A stretch of 64,000 nt of DNA. Source: Fragilaria crotonensis (lineage: Eukaryota; Bacillariophyta; Fragilariophyceae; Fragilariales; Fragilariaceae). The stretch is taken from NCBI GenBank assembly GCA_022925895.1, contig JAKSYS010000153.1:40108-104107 (forward strand), given 5' to 3'. Of the stretch, positions 47,601-57,105 are shown one piece after another (positions within the stretch are counted from its first letter, which is position 1; each line of letters starts with the position of its first letter). The translations under genes and the position numbers were made by a program. Under the pieces are notes generated by a model that was not told where the DNA came from, ran no database searches, and worked only from the letters and a program-made list of their open reading frames with translations.

Positions 47601-48674
47601 TTCTCGGGTACGCCGTAATCACGAACAAACTGTCGCAGCGCCGCTCCCGCCATCGCCTTCGATTCCATTGGATATGCTTTTACGAAGTGAGATTCATTCG
47701 CAAAGATCTGCAAGCAAGTGTTGTTAGTGAGTGATTTATACTTCCCGATCAAGGTGTCAGTATAAAACTTTTGATTACGCAGTTTTCGCTGTTGATACAT
47801 CAAGTCCGTCCGATACCGTCGGCTTAATGGCATAATTGCTGATCGAACTCCCTTCTGAGTAGTAACCTGCAGCGTTTGTTTCGCCTGTTGAAGTCCGATG
47901 TTCCATCGCTCGCACAGGTTCTCGCTCGATACTGTCGAATGTCGGTTCTTAGAAACGAATGTACGCGCTGCTGGGACATCGACTTGCGTCGATTTGATCA
48001 AGCACTGGTGATTCGCAGCTACCTCCGCCATCGATTTGGAACAGAATACCGACGAAATCTGAGCCAATCCAGGCTCGACATCGCTCGTAAACTCCGCCTC
48101 CACAGTTCGTACTGCTGCCAGGCGGACGGTCTGTGGATTCCACTCCCGAGTCGCATGTTAGATGAATGTGAGGACAATGATCCAGTTCCGACTGTGTTGG
48201 GGTTGTCGTCTCAATGAAAATAGTTGTACCGCTGATCAATAGTGGGATTGTCACGTCGTCGTGTATAATCGACAGCGGTTCATGTGAGTTGAATGGGTTG
48301 TCTGCCACGAGTATGCCCGAATATCGCAATTGATTTGGATTGAGAAGGCTGTTTTGAAGTTTGTCTCCAAACCACAAACCCTCGTTTATTACCAGGATGT
48401 ATGTCTGACCACTGTCCTGGCACGTCCACGACGTCGCACCGCAGATAATAGGTATGTCTCGTTCTGGTTCATACGAATCCGCGTTATAGGGAGAAACATC
48501 GCACGCACGACCTGTAAAGTGTAAAGGGATGAAATTGCTGCCAAGAGCACAAGTGTCAGCGTGTGAGTCAAGTTCGCAACGGGCAAAGGAGGTCCTCGCA
48601 TTTCGTAAAGTAGATATTTTTCGATTAGTTGGCAGCGTGCGTCTTGCCGACGACTGGTACGCTGCTACCGCGAG
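44604..48674 (-). pseudogene. Copia element 2 Pol: protease, integrase, chromodomain-like segment, reverse transcriptase, RNase H
   Basis: The frame continues after the gag TGA with no Met before the protease core ELDSHADTCALG (48575-48540) and YILVINEGLWFGDKLQNSL. A break near 48140 leads into 48103-45308. There integrase is seen (IGKYKSLTNNTCLQIFANES, TSDGAAEQTGPNTEF, HRPNQNRAESVIREVKR), then an acidic linker. A chromodomain-like segment follows (GWQLLCQWRDGSTNWVNLKD, about 46515-46400). Reverse transcriptase comes next (IQNAYLTADCREKIYFIAG, LVYVDDILCIS near 45670). After a T4 break at 45338-45341 comes LRWAVELGRIDMATEVSMMS. After a C5 break at 45095-45099 comes RNase H (CFVDADHAGNKVTRRSQSG, GSEFVAMRIAVE, FCDNEAVTKNA) to the stop at 44604. 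All catalytic motifs are present. Confidence 0.85.
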
Positions 48675-50116
48675 TCAATTAGATTTGACCCGTTTCGCAT
48701 TCTCCCTGCCACCAAAAGCGTTACCGGCCTGATCCGGCTTCTTAGATGCGCTCTCTTCTGATTCGCCGCCGGATTTAACATCCTCAGCCGCCGCTGCCTT
48801 TAGCGAACTGATAAGTGCGGTTGTTAACTGTTTTGTCGACATTTCCGCAATACTGCGCTTGGTTCCTCCTTGCTCGCCTTTCCGGTCTCGCTCTTTCCGG
48901 ATCCTGTCTCTCTCTTCATATGATAGCTTTTCCCACTCTTCTTTGGAGTAATATGTTGTTTTCTGACTCTCGCCTTTTTCCTCCACGGCCGCCGCGCCCA
49001 CGACCGCCACCACGACCGCGTCCCGCTTCCTCTACCGCGTCCATATCCACGACCGCTGCCGCTTGTACTGGTGGTGTTGGTTGCATTGATTCGCCTCGAT
49101 AGCTGATAGTCAGGCGTCTGTGATACTTCAGAGTTAAGGTGGTTAGCAGCAACAGTAAATGTAATGCCAGTGGTGTTCAATTGATACCTGAGCTGCGCAA
49201 CCGCCGCAGCCAGTCCAGAATTCTGAACTTTGGTTAACAACTCATCGACCTTAGCACGCTCCGTCAACGGTTCGTTCTCTTCCTCAAAAATGGTGAACAT
49301 TCTCTGCAACGAGTCAAGAAATTTGTTAAACGGCAACGCTCGCTCGGACTTGTAATGGAGGGTTGATTGAATTTTCTTAGCATCTGCAATACGACGCGTG
49401 GAGTTACCTTCGCCAGCATAGTGGCGCCTGAGAGCGATCATGTCGCGCCTACCGTCTTGATATTTCGCAATGCCTCTGATCCAACTCTCCGTGTTCTCTC
49501 CCTGTAGGAAACCGTAGAGTAACTGATGCACTCGCCTGGAATCAGCAAGGTAGTACTGCCCTTCAAGTGGCGCACGATGGATCATACGCTCATTGAACGA
49601 CGCGTACGTCACTTCTTCATCTGGAGCCTCATTCACACGCACAACATACGATAGTGGGATACCGTTCACTCCAGGGATAACAGACAGATAATTCACAAAT
49701 GATTTCTCCCACTCAGGCCACTTTCTCTCATCTTTAAACTTCCCAGGGTCGACCGCTTTCGCGTTCGTTGAAACAAGTTCGATGTCCGATTCCCTGATCT
49801 GGGAACGGCTCAGCGCCTCAAACAAAATACCTACATCAAAGTCTTCATGATCGGGCACGTCACCCGCTCGATAACAGTCCTGCACCCAGTGCATGACTCC
49901 GGTCAGTTTCTTGGTACGCCCGAGTCCAAAGACGATACGCCCTTGTGCCTGGGTACGCTTACTAAACTCTGCCGCCATGTCGCTGATATCCTTCACCGTG
50001 AGGTAACGGAAGTCATCGAACATGTTAATGCCTGCCTCCATGATTGCAGCACGCTCAGCTGCAACGTCGAAACCAATGGTCTGCAAGACAAAGTCAACTC
50101 CAGCAAGTTCGGCCAT
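48675..50116 (-). CDS. Copia element 2 Gag
   Basis: Starts at the ATG at 50116. A SAM-like or helical N-terminus (FVLQTIGFDVAAERAAIMEA) leads into the capsid-like helices (WPEWEKSFVNYLSVIPGVNG, then KIQSTLHYKSERALPFNKFL). Near the end comes an Arg/Gly-rich stretch (GSGRGYGRGRG) in place of a zinc knuckle, then a charged tail (KTTYYSKEEWEKLSYEERDR). The Gly/Arg stretch is read in three frames. One extra G near 49025 and one extra A in the A5 run at 48975-48979 explain it. The tail ends at a TGA at 48677-48675. Confidence 0.8.
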
Positions 50117-50434
50117 GATTGAACTGTATTATAACGCAACGCAAACGCATATCGTTAGGGGATTCCCTCGCTAACGTGAAGTATTGTGTGCAGGTATCAT
50201 CACAAATGCATGTCTGGGTGGGTGATCAGCCCGCCGTCGACTGCCGCTAACGCAATGTCAGTGGGGGATACCCTCCATTCCGACTCATATCAACGGGCAC
50301 CGGTACCTGCTGTCGATCGTCATCGACATAACCGGTATTCGCACACGTGACACAAAAGATACGCAAATTCTACCGCTCGCTTTCTCCGGATCGCATACCC
50401 ATGTTGCCCGCTTGTGCGTATGGGTCTGATAAAC

Positions 50435-50659
50435 TGAAGTAATGTTGCCGAGCGATCCAGGAGACACTACTTACTGTTAAAGCAATAAAAGGATAGATGA
50501 TAAAGAAAGGTCTTATAAAAGATGTAAGACAACGTCTTCAATCATACGCAATCGCTAACGCTACTTCGCCCTCTAATTCACACATACAAACGGCTAGCAC
50601 GGTTACTGTGACATACAGTACCCGTAGCAAGCCCGTCAGCTAACCACAGTATTTGCTCA
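50435..50659 (-). repeat. 5' LTR of copia element 2
   Basis: 225 bases, same sequence as 44226-44450. Expected promoter of the element. Confidence 0.95.
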
Positions 50660-51474
50660 AAACCTCTTCTTTTTTTAATTTGATTGTGAGTCTTGTTCAA
50701 GAGGACATGAAAAGGCAAGAAACAAGACTCAGTCGTTTACGATTTACGATATGTCATATAGCCCGCAGCGTGCACAGTTGAATTTAAAATATGGAAGACA
50801 AACCTTCTCGCAGGGCACAGCATTTCCGTCGCCATTTTTAGTGAGGGCATCTGTAAATACAGTCGTACCAAAAGAATCGACAAATTGTACGTTGCGCCTA
50901 GATCCTAGATAACAGTACCTAGGTATTCTGTGTTCTGGGTTATAAGTATCGGAGATGACGTTAGAGGACCAGCTGGTGCTACGACATGCTGCATGCAAGC
51001 ACTCTCTCTGGTCTCCATGACAGAGTGCGAAAAGAAGATGCAATAGGTCGTTGGGTACGGTAGTCATTGTCGAAGATCGAGGAGTCGTAAATCACAACGA
51101 GGATACTATCGTACATACGAATTACTGATAGTACCTTATTTCTTTCAATATCTCACTATGATATCTGCATCCCTACTGGCAGAGCCTGCCAACTTCGAAT
51201 TCCAACACGACTGTTCACCTGTTGAATTTAAAACTTCCGGGATTGGGCAACTCCACAAGACTCACAGACAATTTGGCGATAAAACAAGTCAGACATCAAA
51301 TGCTACCATCCGAAGCTTCCTAGCTAACATGGTACTGGTCGCGGTTGACTCTGAAGTCCATGGGTTGTAGGGCAAGGAGACAAGTAGTAATGAGACAACT
51401 AATCGCAGCATGTTAGCTAGAGTAGAAGCTAGTTGATAGCAAGAAGTGATAGTCGTCCCGTGACTGAAAAGAAG
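50660..51474. other. Non-coding interval right of copia element 2
   Basis: No gene or repeat recognised; only short frames. Confidence 0.5.
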
Positions 51475-52851
51475 TTAATCCAGTCCAGCAACAAGAGTTC
51501 TTCCACTGGGTTGCAGCACCTCAGGTGGCAAGGACGTTTGTCGAATGAGCCCCTTCACACCACCTCGTGCTCGAAATTTTGTGGATGTTGCCTCTACAAT
51601 CAAGGAATCGTTACTGCCCTTACATTCGACCGCTGCCACTGATCGAAGCCTGGAAATCCCCATGGGAGTACTTGTCGTCGCTGTCGTTGTTGATAATGTT
51701 GTGCCTCGCGTTAGAAATTTGGAGGACGCTGCCTCATGGATCAAATCGTCTCCGGTGCTTTCGACTGCACGCAGCCATTCGTAAGCCTTTTCATGAGATT
51801 CCTTTCGCTTCCTGTTGGCACAGTTTTTGGTATTGATGTTATCATCGCTGTTATTGACTGCTCCAACAGTGCCAGTGTCGGAGGGAATCAATATTTCAGG
51901 AAACGGCAAATCTTCCAAAATAACTAGAGGTTTCGAAGAATTGGGTGTGAACTTGAGCACTTGAGTAGCAGACGCGTCATTATCATCTGGTAGATACAGA
52001 GACGAGCCTCTCGAGCTCCATGACGCGTCATCTTTACTCAGGTCATCTTCGTCGTCATCGTCGTAGGTAGTTGTAGAGCCGTTTAAGTGATTGGCCATTC
52101 GAATGGATGGAATTGAGTATTGACGTTCGTCCAATGGAATGGGATTCAAATCTCTGTGAGTGAAGATACGAGACAATTCCTCTCTTGACAAACTTCCAAC
52201 GTCAGACAAGTCCTGACGGGATGGTTGATAAGGAGTGATGGAGGATGTCGCTTCATTTGCAGACCCAAACATCTGTTGCTGATAATGATGCCTGGAGTTG
52301 AAAGAGAAAAACTGCTGACGGGATGGAAACTGAATAGCCTCCCCAACAACACGACCGTGAATCTCGTCGTCCTCGTCATCCAAGTCATCCCCACCTCCTA
52401 CCAGTTCAGCCAGATGGCCCATAGATCTGGTGCGATCGGCGATAGGAATCGGGCAAGGCATAGCAGTAGTTCTTCTCTGAAGAGGAGGCCGGGCCGAGGA
52501 TTCAAAGTTAGACGAGGAAGGGAGAGAAAGTCCACTTTTGTGATCGTCAGGAGAGACTAGGCGTCTGTCGTCCGCGTCCGCGTAGCTTGTTCCCGTGTTC
52601 CTTGTAACAGGAGTTAAATCATATGGACGGACTAGTTTCTGCTGCACCAGTGAGGTGGGGGATGAGTTCTCTTTGTGTGATGGTGATATATCCATAAGCG
52701 AAGGAGACGATCGATGTTGCATTCCTTGCGAAAATCGAGGCTGAGGGGGTGGTGTCTCACTGCGATGGTTGACACTCATGTCCGAGGGGTTGACTGACAA
52801 TTGCTGCAAGCGCTCTGTCACGCCACTCGATTCAATCGTTGCTTTCTCCAT
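51475..52851 (-). CDS. Unknown disordered protein with a duplicated C-terminal motif
   Basis: 458 residues from the ATG at 52851; the frame is open for 33 more codons without ATG. Mostly Ser/Pro/Asp-rich and probably disordered, with acidic patches (GGGDDLDDEDDEIHG, YDDDDEDDLSKDD). A basic NRKRKESHEKAYEWLRAVES near residue 370 could be a nuclear signal. The end holds two related blocks: DDLIHEAASSKFLTRG and DSLIVEATSTKFRARGG. I have the impression that an EWLR.VE plus EAASSKFL pattern recurs in other diatom proteins, but I cannot name a family. No enzyme motif seen. Confidence 0.65.
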   Translation of the reverse strand: MEKATIESSGVTERLQQLSVNPSDMSVNHRSETPPPQPRFSQGMQHRSSPSLMDISPSHKENSSPTSLVQQKLVRPYDLTPVTRNTGTSYADADDRRLVSPDDHKSGLSLPSSSNFESSARPPLQRRTTAMPCPIPIADRTRSMGHLAELVGGGDDLDDEDDEIHGRVVGEAIQFPSRQQFFSFNSRHHYQQQMFGSANEATSSITPYQPSRQDLSDVGSLSREELSRIFTHRDLNPIPLDERQYSIPSIRMANHLNGSTTTYDDDDEDDLSKDDASWSSRGSSLYLPDDNDASATQVLKFTPNSSKPLVILEDLPFPEILIPSDTGTVGAVNNSDDNINTKNCANRKRKESHEKAYEWLRAVESTGDDLIHEAASSKFLTRGTTLSTTTATTSTPMGISRLRSVAAVECKGSNDSLIVEATSTKFRARGGVKGLIRQTSLPPEVLQPSGRTLVAGLD

Positions 52852-54807
52852 TGTTACACAAGAAAAGTTGAAGGGAGCGGTATCAGGTTGATGTCCTTTC
52901 GAGTGTTCACGGCGTGAAGGGAGAAAGACCTTGGAAGCTTGAAAAACCAAAAAATATAGAGGAACAGGTTGCCAACTGCTTTCGCTTTGGACGATGGTAT
53001 GTGTGTTTGTGGCGCACTATGACACGAAATAGGTGCAATGTTTTCTACCCTCACCTTGTATCACAAAGAGAGACCGATGAGGACGGCAAGTCATCATTCA
53101 GATATACGAGTTCTTATATACTTTTGTGAAAGATACCATACAAGGGATTGGCGTCCTCGCCTGATATTTTACTACACGACCAATTCTCCCTAATCGTGGA
53201 TGATATGCTCTTTTTAAGGCGGGAAAATATGCTGCATAACGCTACTTTCACTCAAACACAATAGTGCCTGGGAGAACTCTGGAATTCTCACAGCCAATAA
53301 TTTCGATAGTCTAATGGCGCCACTCGTTGTTGTTAAATACGAAATTAATACTTTACTACGAGTACGAAGTACAGTGTGACGTATGATGTTCGTCCTGGTC
53401 GCCCAATCTTTGAACATACACCTTGGGTTCCTTGTCTCTAGCAAGACCGTAAAACTTGAAATGGTCGTGGGAGAGGATGGCTCGTTGGGAGAAACGAGGC
53501 AACGGGCAATCATAATATATTTACTCCCAGGAATCAGCAACGCGAAAAGAGCCTTGCCACGAGCGAAGACATTCTTGACGAGCGATGCCACGACCACGAC
53601 AGGAGGTTCCAGAAATCTGCGTTGCATCACTAAAAATGCACTTCCGGTACTACAGTATTTTTTAGACATAGGGTGTTGATGCGACGTTGTTGTTTAGTAC
53701 AAGTAGTACGCTATGTATGTACTCTATACATGTACAGTACTATACACTGGTTACCAGCACCCGCGATCCGTGAATTGACACTGCTGTTGTATGATGGATC
53801 TACCGGTAGGTTGGAGATTGGAGCTTGGAGGTTGGAGCGGCCGCGTATTTCTTACATAGTACTGTAGTATCATATGATGATGTTTTAACTTTGAACCGCG
53901 CTGAAAGCCGTTAAGGTCACCAACTGGCTGGCCTGGTGTCGTGCCTGCATCATGGTTATTGTCAACATTGACAAAAACATCATCCTCATTCACTTCTATC
54001 GTTGAATTGTGCTGCTCAATCATGTTGTTACCACTGCAGCAGTGGTGGAATGAACGCATTGCAGGAATGAATAGGGATAACAATGGAACAAAGCCAAAGA
54101 CCTAGATTTTACATCTGAAAATGAAATCAAGGTTTTTAAAATAAAAACCTAGGAAAACCTAAATTAGAAAAAGCTACCAACTACCAACTACATACGCCAG
54201 CCCTGATGGTGTACGGTGTACGGGTACATAACTCAGGGAAAGCAACCGAAGTGGATTTTCCTGTTATCTCTCCACTGCAGGCCTGTAGGAACTTTTCAGT
54301 CCACTCACGCGAAATAGCGGATTTTGGGGCAAAAAGCACAGAACATGGAAACCAGGGTTTCCCCCAGGGTTGCCTTTTCTGACGAATTTTCTACGTCACC
54401 TTCATGTACAAAAGCAACCCAAATCGTCAAAAAGCAACTCGAATGAATCGGAAGTTGGGGGATTTGGGGGTGTCGTCGGTCGTGGTGTGCGAGCAGCGAG
54501 CAGCCTGAACTCCGAAGTACTACAGTACGTTTCTGTAAATACAAGTGATGCTTCTTGTATTTCAGTACTACTGCTAAACTACTCCATACTGAATAACTAG
54601 TACTCCAGTATGTAAGTACAGCTCTACACCTACCGGTAGGGTACTCTGAGTACTATATTCTGTATTGCTGTTGAATAAATGAATATTGGAGCACATTAAG
54701 TGTACTCAGAGTAAATAGGCATTAGCAACAGCATGGCAAGAAGAAAGCTATGATAAGTTAGTGTCCTTCAGGAACAAAAAAAAATTGTTTTTGGATCATC
54801 TTTTGTT
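52852..54807. other. Non-coding interval
   Basis: No gene accepted. A 151-residue minus-strand frame at 53214-53669 overlaps a 98-residue plus-strand frame and neither has a known motif. GTAC clusters at 53700-53870 and 54510-54660. Confidence 0.45.
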
Positions 54808-55117
54808 GTGGCTGTCATTCCAAATGATCTCATCTCACCCTTGCCAATTGCTACACGTGTGACAGCAAGAATGCAAATGTACTACATTAACAACCACAAG
54901 TTGAGTCATGCCTTCACTGAGAGTCAAGTCCATAATCAAGTCAGGAGTACTACTATTAGTGTAATACTTTTCTGCAATGGACTCTTCTGGCTTTGCTCCA
55001 TTGGGAGGCATATTATACTCACCTTTATTGGCTGTAAGTCCCCACTACTACCTATTCCACCTGGCCTTAAGTTCATCAACCCCACAGCATCTAAGGAAGA
55101 TCAGAGGTGTCTGAGCA
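54808..55117 (+). pseudogene. Coding-like sequence left of the hAT-type element
   Basis: An open frame (ARMQMYYINNHKLSHAFTES, later FIGCKSPLLPIPPGLKFINP and SKEDQRCLS) that reads like a protein but begins without ATG. It stops making sense at the element boundary at 55118. It is probably part of an old repetitive or transposon gene together with 55725-56123. Family not recognised. Confidence 0.4.
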
Positions 55118-55166
55118 CAGGGATGCGCACAATAATATTGTCAATATATTGCAATACACGTTTCTT

Positions 55167-55352
55167 GCAATACAATATATTGCAATACTCGTTTATGCCA
55201 ATACAATATATTGGTATTGTGATTCGAACCAATACAATATATTGTATTGTCAGGACAAACCAATACAATATATTGTATTGTCACAACGAACCAATACAAT
55301 ATATTGTATTGTCAGGACGAAGCAATACAATATATTGTTAACAATATATTGC
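55167..55352 (+). repeat. Palindromic array 1: six 31-bp units
   Basis: Units start exactly every 31 bases at 55167, 55198, 55229, 55260, 55291 and 55322. Each has a palindromic core (perfect CAATACAATATATTGTATTG in the central units) and a 10-base spacer such as TCAGGACAAA, TCACAACGAA or TCAGGACGAA. A degenerate unit precedes at 55136. Confidence 0.95.
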
Positions 55353-55523
55353 AATACAATATATATTGTGCACATCCCTTGTGATCCTGAGATACAGTTG
55401 TATTAGTACAGTGCTGTACTTCGAGTACACCAGTAACACCAAACAGTCGCTGCTTTTGCACGTATCCGTCAGTATTATGCTACTTACAATATATTGTACA
55501 ATATATTGCAATACTTGTTAACG

Positions 55524-55678
55524 ACAATACAATATATTGGTATTGTAAGATGAACCAATACAATATATTGTATTGTCAGGTCGGACCAATACAATATATT
55601 GTATTATCAGATCGAACCAATACAATATATTGTATTGCCAGATCGAACCAATACAATATATTGTTAACAATATATTGC
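55524..55678 (+). repeat. Palindromic array 2: five 31-bp units
   Basis: Units start every 31 bases at 55524, 55555, 55586, 55617 and 55648. Cores match array 1 and spacers are variants of TCAGATCGAA. The first unit carries the same GGTATTG variant as the unit at 55198, so array 2 is a direct copy of array 1 offset by 326 bases. Confidence 0.95.
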
Positions 55679-55724
55679 AATATATTATAATACAATATAT
55701 TGTTGCGCATCCCCTGTCTGAGCA

Positions 55725-56123
55725 TGAAGTAGCTTATTTTGGAAGCAAGTGTGCTGTTGTTGGAAATGTTGGACAACCTTGCACATTAACTGATAGTATT
55801 GTTATTGTTATGGTGGATCCAGGTTTCAGAATTGAGTATATTGCAATCATCATCACATCCAATACAATAGTAGCTTGATTGCAATACCTCTGATGAAAAG
55901 CAAGAATACAAGATATTGGCATGACGGTTGGACAAACCAATATGCAATATATTGTCAACAACATATTGCAATACATCCCAACACATTGTCCTTTTTACCT
56001 TTGGATTTCTACGCCCCACTATTGGAGGTGTACATGTCATTTTGTATGAAGCTACTACTGTACAACATATTTTTGGACATCATAACATTGATAATGTCAG
56101 ACTGCTTACAATACTACCGGTAG
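55725..56123 (+). pseudogene. Coding-like sequence right of the hAT-type element
   Basis: The text after the target duplication reads SEHEVAYFGSKCAVVGNVGQ and PCTLTDSIVIVMVDPGFRIE to a stop at 55876. In another frame it continues MIAIPLMKSKNTRYWHDGWT and YAPLLEVYMSFCMKLLLYN to 56123. One relative of the palindromic unit lies at 55938-55972. The reading frame does not match that of 54808-55117 after removal of the element, so the gene was already damaged or carries another indel. Family unknown. Confidence 0.4.
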
Positions 56124-57105
56124 CTACATATTTGTACTGTTAGACTAAGCAATTCTCAGTACAATGTACATGCAATGAAATCCATTGCTGAGTATCACTG
56201 CTTGGATTTGTCCATAGCCTCATGACCCTGAGTTCTTCACATGATCATGTGATCTGCCTGGCTGCCTGTGATCCAAAATGGTGCCACAATCTTTACGCTT
56301 CCCTTGATCAGAGTGTCTATCTAACCTTTAAACATTGTTTGAAGAATGGCAATGAAGAGGCAAGAGTTGTCTGTGTGGCAAATAAATTCTGAACTCCTGT
56401 GATGCTAGAAGTGAGGTTGTTTTGTTGAATAGGAGATTAATTGGTGTACGACTAGTAGTACAGTTCCTTACGAAATGAGTGTACACCGTACTACGTACCC
56501 ATGTATTAGACTTCTGTAACGCAGTACTACGGAACGACGTGAAATAGCGACAGAGAACACAAAAACATGCGGAGTATGCGGTCCGCATACCCCCATCGTA
56601 CTGGCAAACGTGATGGTACACAAGTAGTTGTAGCAGCTCGTACAACAACTACATGGCCGTGTATTCGATACTAGCGCTACAGGGTTTCCTTCAGGGTTGC
56701 CTAAAAACAGGATACGTGCACAATACTCGAGTACAGTTGTAGTGTAGTGGAATCCTCGTGACCTCGAGTTCTTTATGCCACTATTCATATGCCCCATGCC
56801 ACGGCTAGAGTAAAGAGTACTTGTACCGGTACCCGGTACTGTAGAACTTGGCTGTGACGTCACATGTCATTCGAATTCTTCCATTTTCCTCACGGACTTG
56901 GAGTGCACGCAGTTAGTTGAATAGGACGTACAGTACACACATATCGTACAGTGTATGCATATGAATACGCTTCGAGAACATATGAAACATCCACGGATGC
57001 CATTAAGTGCTAGGATAACAGGAACCCCACGTTCGGATTCACGATCGCCCACAGAAGGAAGAGAGGTGAGGAAATACAACAATCCCAGCCAACAAGAGGA
57101 AGAAA
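56124..57105. other. Non-coding interval
   Basis: No gene seen. GTAC-rich at 56450-56860. Confidence 0.45.

Larger units (their letters stand above)
44226..50659 (-). mobile_element. Full-length Ty1/copia (CoDi-like) LTR retrotransposon, element 2
   Basis: 6434 bases on the minus strand. LTRs of 225 bases (44226-44450 and 50435-50659) appear identical by eye, TG...CA. AAAC abuts the element on both outer sides (44222-44225 and 50660-50663), a possible 4-base target duplication. Just inside the 5' LTR the sequence GTTTATCAGACCCATACG shares TATCAGA with the complement of the initiator-Met tRNA 3' end, the usual copia primer. GAGGGGAC before the 3' LTR is the polypurine tract. Gag and pol lie in one frame separated by a TGA. 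Frame breaks near 49025, 48977, 48140, 45340 and 45097 mostly lie in mononucleotide runs and clash with the youth implied by the LTRs. It differs clearly from element 1 in Gag and protease. Confidence 0.95.
55118..55716. mobile_element. hAT-type non-autonomous element (MITE) carrying two arrays of 31-bp palindromic units
   Basis: 599 bases. The exact 8-base direct repeat TCTGAGCA flanks it (55110-55117 and 55717-55724), the target-site size of hAT transposases. The ends are inverted repeats: left CAGGGATGCGCACAATA, right (reversed) CAGGGGATGCGCAACAATA; the CAGGG start is also hAT-like. The interior has no coding capacity. It is built of two direct arrays of CAATACAATATATTGTATTG-centred units, separated by about 100 bases of ordinary sequence. 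A third TIR-like end (TATTGTGCACATCCCTTG, 55364-55381) closes the first array, so the element looks like a dimer. It inserted in coding-like sequence. Confidence 0.85.

Noticed and set aside
53214-53669. 151-residue minus-strand frame
   Set aside because: No known domain, no supporting neighbour, and an overlapping frame of similar quality on the other strand.
55167-55678. Regular 31-bp repeats with unique-looking spacers resemble a CRISPR array
   Set aside because: The spacers are near-identical variants of one sequence, the repeats are AT-rich palindromes inside a hAT-type element with target duplication, the host is a eukaryote, and there are no cas genes.
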